Shown: piece by piece, positions 14,536 through 22,481 of the stretch
Layout: each line of letters starts with the position of its first letter
How positions within the stretch are numbered: the stretch's first letter is position 1
From: JBDKJS01 sp039806065
GTDB lineage: Bacteria > Bacteroidota > Bacteroidia > AKYH767-A > 2013-40CM-41-45
DNA: 22,481 bases
Direction: 5' to 3'
Assembly (NCBI GenBank): GCA_039806065.1
Contig: JBDKJS010000203.1
Coordinates: 1-22,481, forward strand
Made by a program: the position numbers and the translations under genes
Notes under the pieces: model-generated
Seen by the model: only the letters and a program-made list of their open reading frames with translations
What the model was told of the DNA's origin: nothing
Database searches by the model: none

Positions 14536-15874
14536 CGGTGATTACAAGTAGGTTTAATGAGTGGTTGGTTACTTTGAATCGATCATCAATCCGCTCACCC
14601 AATATACAAACAATTTCATCACCACTTACAAGCAGTAGCGAACTTTCTTTTTCTAACTGCGAGTATTTGTTGTCAATGAAATAATCACTTATTTTTTTCA
14701 TTTTTTTCATACCCAGTGGCTTAAATGCATCTCCCTCTCGCCAATTTCTGATGGTTAAGGGGTAGGAGAGTGCATCTTCATCAATATAGTGAACATTACT
14801 TTCGGCAGTGATCATGAGCAAACCATCTTTTTTGACTTTCTTTTGTTTCAATTGTATCTTTAAGTCTTCTACTTGAATAGTTTGCTTTGGCTGTTGCTTA
14901 ATTTCGAGATTTACATTGGGCATCTTACCTAATGTGTCTACAATTACAAACCCCCTATCAGTAATAACCCTGGTGGTACCTGTTTCAAAAGTTTTGCCTG
15001 ATTGTTTGCAATTTAAAATATTAGCAGCATCATTAAATGTAAATCCAAATGATTTTAAAAAATGAAATAGTAAGTGAGTAGCATCGGGTAAGTTTCGTAG
15101 TGTATTTGTTTTGATGCAAAGAAATTTAAATTCATCAAAGTAAATGTGGTTAGTGATGGTTTGGATAATTTGTTCTGAACTGCTGCGTGCATTAAACTCA
15201 AGATCTGCCATGGTCATCATAAGGTGATTTTCGAAGGCTGGATTGAGTTTTAAAAATTCAGGAATAATTTTAAGCCTTATCTTATTTCGTAAATAATCAG
15301 TAGATTGATTGGAAGAATCTTCGCGCCAATGTAATTTATTTTCGTTGGCATAATTAATTATTTCATCTTTAGTGAAGTTAATCAGAGGGCGGTAAATGCC
15401 ATCTGTATTTTTTATTCCTGTTAATCCATCAATTCCCGTGCCTCTAACCAGGTTAATAAAAAAAGTTTCAATAGCATCGTTAAGATGATGTGCAGTGAGC
15501 AATGCTTTATACTGGTTATCATTTATTATTTCATTGAAGTAAGTATAACGTATTTGACGAGCTACTTGCTGAATACTCATTTTGTATTTTTTAGCAAGCT
15601 CTTTGGTTTCGAATGCATTGGTGTGAAATTTAACGCCAAGTGATGAAGCAAAATTTTCCACAAACAATTCGTCACCATCGCTTTCGTAGCCGCGCAATTT
15701 AAAATTACAATGTGCTATGGCAATAGGTATTTGAAGCGCATTGAGCGCATGGCAAAGTACCACGCTATCAACTCCACCACTAACACCAACTAATAGTGCT
15801 TGCTTGGCTTGAAGCAGTTTGTGGTCTTGGCACACGACATTAAGACGATCTAGAAAACTATTGGTGAGTTTCAT
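14519..15874 (-). CDS. tilS: tRNA(Ile)-lysidine synthetase TilS
   Basis: TilS attaches lysine to C34 of the CAU-anticodon tRNA-Ile so that it reads AUA codons. The N-terminal PP-loop ATPase has SGGVDS (residues ~32-37) and the core motif TAHHLNDAIETFFINLVRG. The C-terminal TilS domain has TIRNWREGDAFKPLGM and KKISDYFIDNK. The length, ~451 aa, is typical for the full-length form. I chose the ATG at 15874 over a TTG one codon upstream: it overlaps the pabB stop as TGATG, which suggests translational coupling. It is an essential gene in most bacteria. Confidence 0.95.
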   Translation of the reverse strand: MKLTNSFLDRLNVVCQDHKLLQAKQALLVGVSGGVDSVVLCHALNALQIPIAIAHCNFKLRGYESDGDELFVENFASSLGVKFHTNAFETKELAKKYKMSIQQVARQIRYTYFNEIINDNQYKALLTAHHLNDAIETFFINLVRGTGIDGLTGIKNTDGIYRPLINFTKDEIINYANENKLHWREDSSNQSTDYLRNKIRLKIIPEFLKLNPAFENHLMMTMADLEFNARSSSEQIIQTITNHIYFDEFKFLCIKTNTLRNLPDATHLLFHFLKSFGFTFNDAANILNCKQSGKTFETGTTRVITDRGFVIVDTLGKMPNVNLEIKQQPKQTIQVEDLKIQLKQKKVKKDGLLMITAESNVHYIDEDALSYPLTIRNWREGDAFKPLGMKKMKKISDYFIDNKYSQLEKESSLLLVSGDEIVCILGERIDDRFKVTNHSLNLLVITVELSS

Positions 15875-17160
15875 CAAAAAATCTGATCTAATATTTTAGC
15901 TTTTAGTAGGCATTCTTCATATTCTTCTATTGGTGAAGAGGCTGCGGTAATTGCACCTCCTGCAGCGTAGGAAAGGTAGTTGTTTTTTTTATTTCCCACC
16001 AATGATCTAATGACCACGTTTAAATCAAAGTCGCCTTCGGGGGTGATATAGCCAATTGAGCCTGAATAGATATTTCGTTGCTGAGTTTCATATTTAGCAG
16101 CTAATTGCATGGCACTCACTTTAGGTGCTCCTGTCATGCTCCCCATTGGGAAGGTAGCTCTCAAGACATCAGTAAAACAAATTTTTTCATCCACCTTGGC
16201 CTCAATAGTAGATACCATTTGATGAACTTGCTTGAACGATTGAATTTCAAAAAGCTTTGGTACACTCACCGATTTTTTTTTAGCTATTCTTGATAAATCA
16301 TTTCGACAAAGATCAACAATCATTACATTTTCAGTTTGATCTTTAAGGCTGTGTGCAAGTTCATTCACTTGATGGGTATCTGATCCGGCAAGTATTCTGG
16401 GTTTCGTTCCTTTGATGGGCTGAGTGAGGATGGTAGATTTTTCTTTTTTCAAGAAACGTTCAGGACTGGCGCATAAAACAAATTGATCTTTAAATTTCAC
16501 ATAAGCTGCAAATGGCATAGGTGAAAATTGATTTATTTTTAAAAAAGCCGATAGGGGATTAATGTCTGCAATGGCATTGAATGCAGTGCAGTAATTTATT
16601 TCATACACATCACCTGCTTGAATATGCTTTTTGATAGTGCTAATCTTGTCTAAATAATTAATCTTTGTTTCATTAGGTTCGAATCTAATTTTTGGAAGTG
16701 GATGAAACAGCGGAAGTTGGTAATGTTTTATTTGATTAAATATTTGTGCTTCGGTTTCAATGGCATTTCCCTGTGAGCTAATGTTAATTAGATTGTTTTT
16801 ACAACTTATGATAAACTGAGGTTGATAAACGAGCACTTTAGGCCACTTAGTATAGGAAGGTAATGTATCTTCTATATTTTCAATTTCATGCTTAAGATCA
16901 TAGGCAAGGGTAATGAAAGTAAATTTTTTTTCTCGATCTAAAAACTTTTGAAGGTCGAAAAGATTGTTTAAAGGAACTTCTATTTTTTGCAAGGTACCCA
17001 ATCCGGTTACCCAATCAAATGTACTATAGTTTCGTGGTTGTGATTGTTCAGAATTGTTACTATCTAAGAAAAAGGAAACCGGCTGAGCATCAATCAAGGA
17101 TAATGTTCTTAATTTAAAATCATCAATGGCAGTTACCGAAAGCTCAGAGTGAAAGCTCAT
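15874..17160 (-). CDS. pabB: Aminodeoxychorismate synthase component I (PabB)
   Basis: This 428-aa chorismate-binding enzyme converts chorismate with ammonia to aminodeoxychorismate, the precursor of p-aminobenzoate and folate. The catalytic domain spans ~165-428. It contains PIKGTKPR with Lys250, the lysine that marks PabB as opposed to anthranilate synthase (PIAGT), and also VYEINYC, ASPERFL, IVDLCRNDL, FPMGSMTGAPK and GSIGYI. The N-terminal part is divergent. No glutaminase partner (pabA) or lyase (pabC) is next to it. It overlaps the hemH end by 17 bp and the tilS start by 1 bp. Confidence 0.92.
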   Translation of the reverse strand: MSFHSELSVTAIDDFKLRTLSLIDAQPVSFFLDSNNSEQSQPRNYSTFDWVTGLGTLQKIEVPLNNLFDLQKFLDREKKFTFITLAYDLKHEIENIEDTLPSYTKWPKVLVYQPQFIISCKNNLINISSQGNAIETEAQIFNQIKHYQLPLFHPLPKIRFEPNETKINYLDKISTIKKHIQAGDVYEINYCTAFNAIADINPLSAFLKINQFSPMPFAAYVKFKDQFVLCASPERFLKKEKSTILTQPIKGTKPRILAGSDTHQVNELAHSLKDQTENVMIVDLCRNDLSRIAKKKSVSVPKLFEIQSFKQVHQMVSTIEAKVDEKICFTDVLRATFPMGSMTGAPKVSAMQLAAKYETQQRNIYSGSIGYITPEGDFDLNVVIRSLVGNKKNNYLSYAAGGAITAASSPIEEYEECLLKAKILDQIF

Positions 17161-18163
17161 GTTTAGGTTCTGTTATCAAGTTGCACACAGCATCAACCCA
17201 AGCTGGACTATCATTGAGACTAGGTACCAAAGTTACCTTCTGACCGCCATGTTCTTTAAAAAGTTCATCATATTCTGTTCCTATTTCATGAATGGTTTCC
17301 AGGCAATCGGCTACAAAGGCGGGAGCAAATACTAGTAAATTTTTTTTTCCTTCGGCTGCCATCTGCTTTAAAACTTGATCTGTGTAGGGTTGCACCCACG
17401 GATCGCGACCCAATCTAGATTGGTAGCAGATAGTATAGTTAGATTTTGCTATTCCTAATCTTGCGGCTATTGTATGTGCTGTGGCATGACAATTGGCACT
17501 GTAGCAGAATTTATTTTTTTCAGTGATTGTGTCGCAGCAATTTTTAGTTTGAAGACAATGATTGGCGTCATCGGCCTTTACCAATTGTCGTTGAGGGAGA
17601 CCATGGAAGCTAAAAAGAATGTGATCGAAGTGCGATAGTTCAAATTGTTTTGCAACTTGAATCCAAGCATTTAAAAATTGTGCGTCATCATAAAAGGAGT
17701 TAATAAATTTAATTGAAGGAATTATTTGCCATTTGCTAATGATGCTCATTACATTTTCACCTACAGAAGTGTTGCAAGCACTTGAATATTGTGGAAAAAG
17801 TGGAAGTATGGTGATGTCTGTACAATGTTTTAGCTTAAGAAGTGCCTGGTCAATACTGGGTTGTTGGTATCGCATGGCCAACTCCACATGATATTTTTTT
17901 CCAAGTTGTTGCTGAACCAAATGCGCTAATGATTGGCTGTAAACCAAAAGTGGAGAACCCTTTTCTGTCCATACTTCTTTATAGAGTTTGGCTGATTTGG
18001 GTGCTCTAAAAGGCGCGATGATAAAATTTACCAATAAAAATCGTGCAAGGGGATTAATGTCAATTACTCTTGGGTCACTCAAAAACTGACGAAGATATTT
18101 CCTTACATCGGAGGTAGAAGGGCTGTCAGGTGTTCCAAGATTTACTAGTAATACTCCTTTCAT
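17144..18163 (-). CDS. hemH: Ferrochelatase
   Basis: HemH inserts Fe2+ into protoporphyrin IX, the last step of protoheme synthesis. The 339-aa protein begins GVLLVNLGTPDSP, carries the catalytic His187 in FSFHGLPQR and the Glu289 of CLETIHEIG, and ends with the usual C-terminal lobe. A cysteine-rich stretch (Cys203, 209, 210, 220 and 225) follows the catalytic His, which might ligate an iron-sulfur cluster as in some other bacterial ferrochelatases; this is speculative. There is no signal peptide. It begins 19 bp after the lpdA stop and overlaps pabB, so it is probably part of a polycistronic unit. Confidence 0.96.
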   Translation of the reverse strand: MKGVLLVNLGTPDSPSTSDVRKYLRQFLSDPRVIDINPLARFLLVNFIIAPFRAPKSAKLYKEVWTEKGSPLLVYSQSLAHLVQQQLGKKYHVELAMRYQQPSIDQALLKLKHCTDITILPLFPQYSSACNTSVGENVMSIISKWQIIPSIKFINSFYDDAQFLNAWIQVAKQFELSHFDHILFSFHGLPQRQLVKADDANHCLQTKNCCDTITEKNKFCYSANCHATAHTIAARLGIAKSNYTICYQSRLGRDPWVQPYTDQVLKQMAAEGKKNLLVFAPAFVADCLETIHEIGTEYDELFKEHGGQKVTLVPSLNDSPAWVDAVCNLITEPKHELSL

Positions 18164-18182
18164 TGTTATATAAGTGTCTATG

Positions 18183-19580
18183 TTAAATATGAATCGCTCT
18201 ATTGTCGGTGGCAGCTAAACAAGCTTCCTTGAAGGCTTCGCTATAGGTAGGGTGCGCATGACTCATTCTTGCAATATCTTCGGCACTAGCTTTATATTCC
18301 ATGGCTACTACCGCTTCGCCAATAAGATCTGCTGCTCTAGGACCGATCATGTGTACACCAAGTATTTCATCTGTGTGTGCATCAGTAAGTACTTTCACAA
18401 ACCCATCAGTATCCATACTAGCTCTAGCTCTTCCGCTGGCTTTAAAAGGAAACACTCCAACTTTGTAATTTGTTCCCTTCGCTTTAAGATGTTCCTCAGA
18501 TGCACCTACTGCAGCTACTTCGGGCCAAGTATAGACTACACCTGGAATTAAGTCATATTGAATATGAGGTTTTTGCCCTGCAATTATTTCAGCAACCATC
18601 ATCCCTTCTTCTTCAGCTTTGTGGGCCAACATGGCGCCCCTCACTACATCTCCTATAGCAAATATATTTGGATGCTTGGTTTGAAGCTGACCATTTACTT
18701 CAATACAACCCTTAGTATCTGTGGTCACACCTATTTTTTCTAGATCTAGACCTGTGGTGTAAGGTTTTCTTCCTACACTTAACAGGCAATAATCTCCTTC
18801 TAAACTTATTTCTTTTCCATTGGGATCAAAAGCAGCTACGCTAACCGTTTTAGCCTTTGCTGTTACGCCATTTACCTTGTGGTTAAGATAGAAAGCGAAC
18901 CCTGTTTTTGAAAGTGTTTTTTGCAATTCTTTTCCTAGTGCTCGATCCATATTTGCTATGATAGAATCTAAATATTCTATGACAGAAACTTTGGCGCCCA
19001 ACCTAGCATAAACACTACCTAATTCTAATCCTATCACACCACCACCTATTATTATTAAATGTTTTGGTATTTCTTTAAGATTTAAAGCTTCGGTGCTGGA
19101 AATAATTCTTTTTTTATCGATCGAAATAGCACCTAGCTGTGCTGGCTTACTTCCAGTGGCAATAATAAAATTTTTACCTTTTAGAGTGGAAGATTTTTCG
19201 TCAGATGATACTTTTATTTGATTTGGATCTATAAAGCTAGCCAGGCCATGATGAACATCTATTTTATTTTTCTTCATTAAGAAGTTGATGCCTTCTGTGT
19301 TTTGTTTTACCACATCATTTTTACGAGCAACCAACTGTTCTAAGTTTACTTTTACGTTTTTCACTTCAATTCCATGAGTAGCGAAATTAGTTTGAGCATT
19401 GTGAAAATGTTCGCTAGAATCGAGCATAGCCTTGGATGGAATACAACCCACGTTTAAACAAGTTCCACCAAGGGTTTTGTACTTTTCTACAATAGCAGTT
19501 TTCAGTCCTAATTGTGCACATCTTATGGCGGCCACATATCCACCAGGGCCAGCTCCTATTACTATTACATCATATTCCAT
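18183..19580 (-). CDS. lpdA: Dihydrolipoyl dehydrogenase (E3)
   Basis: This 465-aa flavoprotein reoxidises dihydrolipoamide with NAD+ in 2-oxoacid dehydrogenase complexes and the glycine cleavage system. It has an FAD-binding start (DVIVIGAGPGGYVAA), redox-active disulfide Cys41/Cys46 (GGTCLNVGCIPSK), NAD-binding GGGVIGLELGSVYARLG, a second FAD motif (IFAIGDVVRG), and the catalytic His443-Glu448 pair in HAHPTYSEAF. Full length, with no lipoyl domain at the N-terminus. A TAGATTTA sequence (19609-19602) could be its -7 box. It stands first in the minus-strand cluster with hemH, 99 bp downstream of lnt. Confidence 0.97.
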   Translation of the reverse strand: MEYDVIVIGAGPGGYVAAIRCAQLGLKTAIVEKYKTLGGTCLNVGCIPSKAMLDSSEHFHNAQTNFATHGIEVKNVKVNLEQLVARKNDVVKQNTEGINFLMKKNKIDVHHGLASFIDPNQIKVSSDEKSSTLKGKNFIIATGSKPAQLGAISIDKKRIISSTEALNLKEIPKHLIIIGGGVIGLELGSVYARLGAKVSVIEYLDSIIANMDRALGKELQKTLSKTGFAFYLNHKVNGVTAKAKTVSVAAFDPNGKEISLEGDYCLLSVGRKPYTTGLDLEKIGVTTDTKGCIEVNGQLQTKHPNIFAIGDVVRGAMLAHKAEEEGMMVAEIIAGQKPHIQYDLIPGVVYTWPEVAAVGASEEHLKAKGTNYKVGVFPFKASGRARASMDTDGFVKVLTDAHTDEILGVHMIGPRAADLIGEAVVAMEYKASAEDIARMSHAHPTYSEAFKEACLAATDNRAIHI

Positions 19581-19679
19581 CGTATGGTATTTTATTAATT
19601 CTAAATCTATTACTATTTTAATAAAGCATTCTTCAGCTGTCTACTGAACGAATGGGGAGTGCAAAAGTAAGCCTAACTT

Positions 19680-21314
19680 TTAAATTTTCGATTGATTGTG
19701 CTTTCTTTTTAAAAAACCTTTTACAATTAAAGATACCATGATGATGGCAGTAAGGTAGCATGCAATCCAACCAAGGAAATCTCCATGTTTGGCATAAAAA
19801 GTAATGTTGTCATTTACAAATACTTTGCCTTTAATAACATCAGCTTGCCAATAGTAGGTTTGTTGTTCAATATCACCTCTTTGATTGATGATAGCACTAA
19901 TTCCAGTATTGGCGCTTCTGGCAATTGATTTTCTGAATTCGATGGCTCTTAGCTTGGCGTAGCATAAATGCTGTCTATGCCCTTCGGTATTTCCCCACCA
20001 TCCATCATTGGTAATGATACTGATAAACCCGGCTTTGTTATTGATGAATCCACTTAAAAATTCGCCATAGATACTTTCATAGCAAATGGCTGGTGCTACT
20101 AACGTGCCATTGTATAATTTAAAAACAGTCCTTTCTAATTGTCTTCCAAGGCTACCTGAAGTGCCACCAAGATCCAAGGCGAGCGCTTCTAGGAAACCAA
20201 AAATTTTTGGGTAGGGCATTTGCTCTACACCAGGCACTAATTTCGATTTATGATATAGCTGCAAACTGCCATTTGGTTGCAACAGTAAGGCGGTATTAAA
20301 AGCATCGAAATAAATATTTGCATTTTTAAGTTTGCGAGCTGTGATAGGTTTGTTGGCATCAGCAGCTTCATAGGCTTTGAAACTGCTCAAGCCCAATAAT
20401 ACATTGCAATTTGGATAGCTTAACAGGTATTTTTTTAAAACTATAATGTTTTCATTCAGTGGAATTTCTTCTTCCCACATGCCATTTGCCAAAGCTGTTT
20501 CCGGCCCTATGATGAGTGAAGTATTAGAGTCGATAACTGTGCTTACCAGCTGTAGTAGTTTAGCTAATTGGTCAATTGAATTTCCAGAAAATTTTTCGTT
20601 GTATGGATCTATATTTGGCTGAGCTACGATCACTTCTAAGGGATCCCCTTTGTCAATAGCATGTAATTTATATAGGTGGTAACTTAAAAACATGGGTAGG
20701 GCGCATGCTAAGAAAATAGCTAATAGAAGCATGCTTATGTTCAACTGCTTCAATTTCCAAAGCAGGTTGTTTCGGATGCTTCGAAGTAAAAAAAAGGCTA
20801 GTAAATTAACTATTAGAATCCATGCACTACCACCAAGCACACCTGTATATTGGTACCATTGAACCCATGAATGTTTTTCAGCGAAAGCATTTCCTAGCGT
20901 GAGCCAAGGCCACGATATTTCCCAGTTAAGATGCAAATATTCGAAAGCAAGCCAAAAAGCGATCAGCGCGGGGTAAGCAATGGTACTGTTTACCTTTTTG
21001 TTAACCCCATGATAAACTAAAAATACCAAGCTCATCAAAATCGTATTGATTCCAATGGCAACGATGCCACCTACGGTCGAACTATTGCAAACCCACCAAG
21101 TAGTGAGTGTATTCCAAATGAGAAAACAGATAAATGCCGAGGCAAATATGTAAGCAGTGGTTTTTTTAACTACTTGTTTTCTAAGAATCTCTTCAGCAGT
21201 GAGCAGCGGCACCCAAGCAATGAATAGTAGTACACTCCAACCCGATGTTGGCCATGATAGCCATAGTAAAACCCCACTAAGAAGGCTTAATAAAAATGGA
21301 ATTATTTTTTTCAA
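19680..21314 (-). CDS. lnt: Apolipoprotein N-acyltransferase
   Basis: Lnt transfers an acyl chain from phospholipid to the N-terminal cysteine of lipoproteins at the inner membrane. The 544-aa protein has hydrophobic helices over ~1-215, a periplasmic nitrilase-like domain (~225-500) and a final membrane helix (~505-530). The catalytic triad is visible: Glu272 (IIGPETALA), Lys356 (YHKSKLVPGVE) and Cys411 (APAICYES), with Glu364 at the position of a conserved support residue. The start codon is TTG (21314): an in-frame stop lies a few codons upstream and no ATG is near. Its substrates would include lipoproteins such as BamD encoded in this window. Confidence 0.95.
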   Translation of the reverse strand: MKKIIPFLLSLLSGVLLWLSWPTSGWSVLLFIAWVPLLTAEEILRKQVVKKTTAYIFASAFICFLIWNTLTTWWVCNSSTVGGIVAIGINTILMSLVFLVYHGVNKKVNSTIAYPALIAFWLAFEYLHLNWEISWPWLTLGNAFAEKHSWVQWYQYTGVLGGSAWILIVNLLAFFLLRSIRNNLLWKLKQLNISMLLLAIFLACALPMFLSYHLYKLHAIDKGDPLEVIVAQPNIDPYNEKFSGNSIDQLAKLLQLVSTVIDSNTSLIIGPETALANGMWEEEIPLNENIIVLKKYLLSYPNCNVLLGLSSFKAYEAADANKPITARKLKNANIYFDAFNTALLLQPNGSLQLYHKSKLVPGVEQMPYPKIFGFLEALALDLGGTSGSLGRQLERTVFKLYNGTLVAPAICYESIYGEFLSGFINNKAGFISIITNDGWWGNTEGHRQHLCYAKLRAIEFRKSIARSANTGISAIINQRGDIEQQTYYWQADVIKGKVFVNDNITFYAKHGDFLGWIACYLTAIIMVSLIVKGFLKRKHNQSKI

Positions 21315-21411
21315 ACAGTAATTTCTTTAAGGTACAATAATAATTAAAGATGGCCAAAGGTGGCATATCATTAGTTTAAAAAATATAAGCTATTTAATAA
21401 ATTTTAATAAC

Positions 21412-21419
21412 TATTTTTG
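21412..21419 (+). promoter_or_regulatory. Promoter -7 box for serS
   Basis: TATTTTTG matches the Bacteroidota TAnnTTTG consensus and predicts a transcript start near 21423, 10 nt before the serS ATG. No clear -33 TTG is visible. The 118-bp region between lnt and serS otherwise shows nothing. Confidence 0.55.
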
Positions 21420-21432
21420 GACTTTAATATTT

Positions 21433-22481
21433 ATGATTCACATTTCCACTATTAGAGAGCAACCGGCTGCAGTAGCAGCTCGATTGGCAGTAAAAAATTT
21501 TGATGGCAAGCTGGCCATACAATCCATCATTGAATTAGACCAACAACGCAGAAATATTCAGCAGGAACTTGATGCCATCCGTGCCCAGTCAAACCAGTTA
21601 GCAGCACAAATTGGATCCTTGATAAAGTTGGGTAATAAAGCCGAGGCCGAAGAATTAAAAGCACAAACCACTTCTCTAAAAGAAAAGTCAAAAGAGTTTG
21701 ATGAAGCCATGCTTCAATTAGAGCGTCAAATTGCCGAACAACAAGTCAAGTTACCAAATATGCCTGCTACAGCGGTGCCAGAGGGAAAATCTCCGGCCGA
21801 TAATGTGATAAAGGATACCTGGGGCAAAATGCCAGAAGTAATGGCTGGTGCCCTTCCACATTGGGAGATTGCCGCCAAATATGATCTCATTGATTTTGAG
21901 TTAGGTGTTAAAATAGCCGGAGCGGGATTTCCTGTATACAAGGGAAAGGGAGCAAAATTGCAACGTGCCTTGATCAATTTTTTTCTTGATCAGGCTACCC
22001 TGTTAGGATACAAGGAGGTGCAGCCCCCAATTGTAGTAAATGCCGATAGTGGCTATGGCACTGGCAACTTACCAGACAAAGAAGGTCAAATGTATCACAT
22101 AGGTATAGATGATCTCTATTTAATACCAACTGCAGAGGTGCCGCTAACCAATATATTTAGAAAAGTAACTTTGAAGGAAACAGAATTACCCATTAAAATT
22201 ACTGGTTACACTCCTTGTTTCAGACGGGAAGCCGGCAGTTATGGAAAAGATGTGAGAGGTCTTAATAGATTGCACCAATTTGATAAGGTGGAAATAGTTC
22301 AAATAGCACATCCTGAAAATTCCTATCATCTACTTGAAGAAATGCGCACCTATGTAGGCGGCTTGTTGCAAAAATTAGGACTACACTATCGCACGCTTTT
22401 GCTCTGTGGTGGAGATATGAGTTTTTCATCGGCCATGACGTATGATTTCGAAGTTTATAGTGCTGCCCAGGAGCGTTGGTT
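21433..22481 (+). CDS. serS: Seryl-tRNA synthetase (3' end outside the window)
   Basis: The frame from ATG 21433 stays open to the right edge (about 349 codons; the family is ~420-430 aa). SerRS charges tRNA-Ser with serine. The N-terminal ~110 residues form the expected long antiparallel coiled coil that grips the tRNA variable arm (ELDQQRRNIQQELDAIRAQS, then EAEELKAQTTSLKEKSKEFD). The class II catalytic domain shows TAEVPLTN and motif 2 (FRREAGSYGKDVRGLNRLHQF) followed by DKVEI. Motif 3 would lie beyond the edge. It is transcribed divergently from lnt. Confidence 0.96.
   Translation, partial: MIHISTIREQPAAVAARLAVKNFDGKLAIQSIIELDQQRRNIQQELDAIRAQSNQLAAQIGSLIKLGNKAEAEELKAQTTSLKEKSKEFDEAMLQLERQIAEQQVKLPNMPATAVPEGKSPADNVIKDTWGKMPEVMAGALPHWEIAAKYDLIDFELGVKIAGAGFPVYKGKGAKLQRALINFFLDQATLLGYKEVQPPIVVNADSGYGTGNLPDKEGQMYHIGIDDLYLIPTAEVPLTNIFRKVTLKETELPIKITGYTPCFRREAGSYGKDVRGLNRLHQFDKVEIVQIAHPENSYHLLEEMRTYVGGLLQKLGLHYRTLLLCGGDMSFSSAMTYDFEVYSAAQERW

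Noticed and set aside
21726..21977. 83-aa minus-strand open frame near the right edge
   Set aside because: Lies within serS, whose motifs are unmistakable in the plus frame from 21433.

Overview
The window looks like a chromosomal segment of a Bacteroidota bacterium (Chitinophagales/Sphingobacteriales-like; the genus cannot be read from here). Supporting signs are TAnnTTTG promoter boxes, a bamD-rpoZ-coaBC-porD gene run, a Porin_10-type outer-membrane protein, the Bacteroidota form of RNA polymerase omega, and a 46-nt type II-C CRISPR repeat of the kind found in this phylum.

Positions 1-7064 hold a type II-C CRISPR-Cas locus. The end of a CRISPR array (a partial repeat, one 30-nt spacer and a terminal repeat) lies at the left edge and continues outside the window. 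cas2 and cas1 follow on the minus strand. Next comes a full-length but dead ATPase gene (1606-2736), then a large cas9 (1379 aa) with the RuvC and HNH catalytic residues in place. A tracrRNA is encoded divergently from cas9 on the plus strand, with a clear anti-repeat, nexus hairpin and terminator. The crRNA array and tracrRNA read rightward and the protein genes read leftward. The CRISPR repeat carries a Bacteroidota promoter box, so each repeat may start its own crRNA.

Positions 7065-8580 hold an intact P-loop ATPase gene, an intact relative of the dead copy between cas9 and cas1. It is bracketed by identical 36-bp direct repeats made of overlapping dyads. One repeat contains the stop codon and the other sits just upstream of the promoter. 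This repeat-gene-repeat unit beside cas9 is the least explained structure in the window.

Positions 8750-22481 are core genome. A porin-like gene is divergent from bamD-rpoZ. A structured region that folds as a three-way junction precedes coaBC, and porD follows. porD converges on a minus-strand cluster lpdA-hemH-pabB-tilS-(small membrane protein), whose members overlap or are closely spaced. lnt lies upstream of lpdA, and a divergent serS runs off the right edge. These genes cover outer-membrane assembly, transcription, CoA synthesis, type IX secretion, lipoamide redox, heme and folate synthesis, tRNA modification, lipoprotein acylation and tRNA charging.
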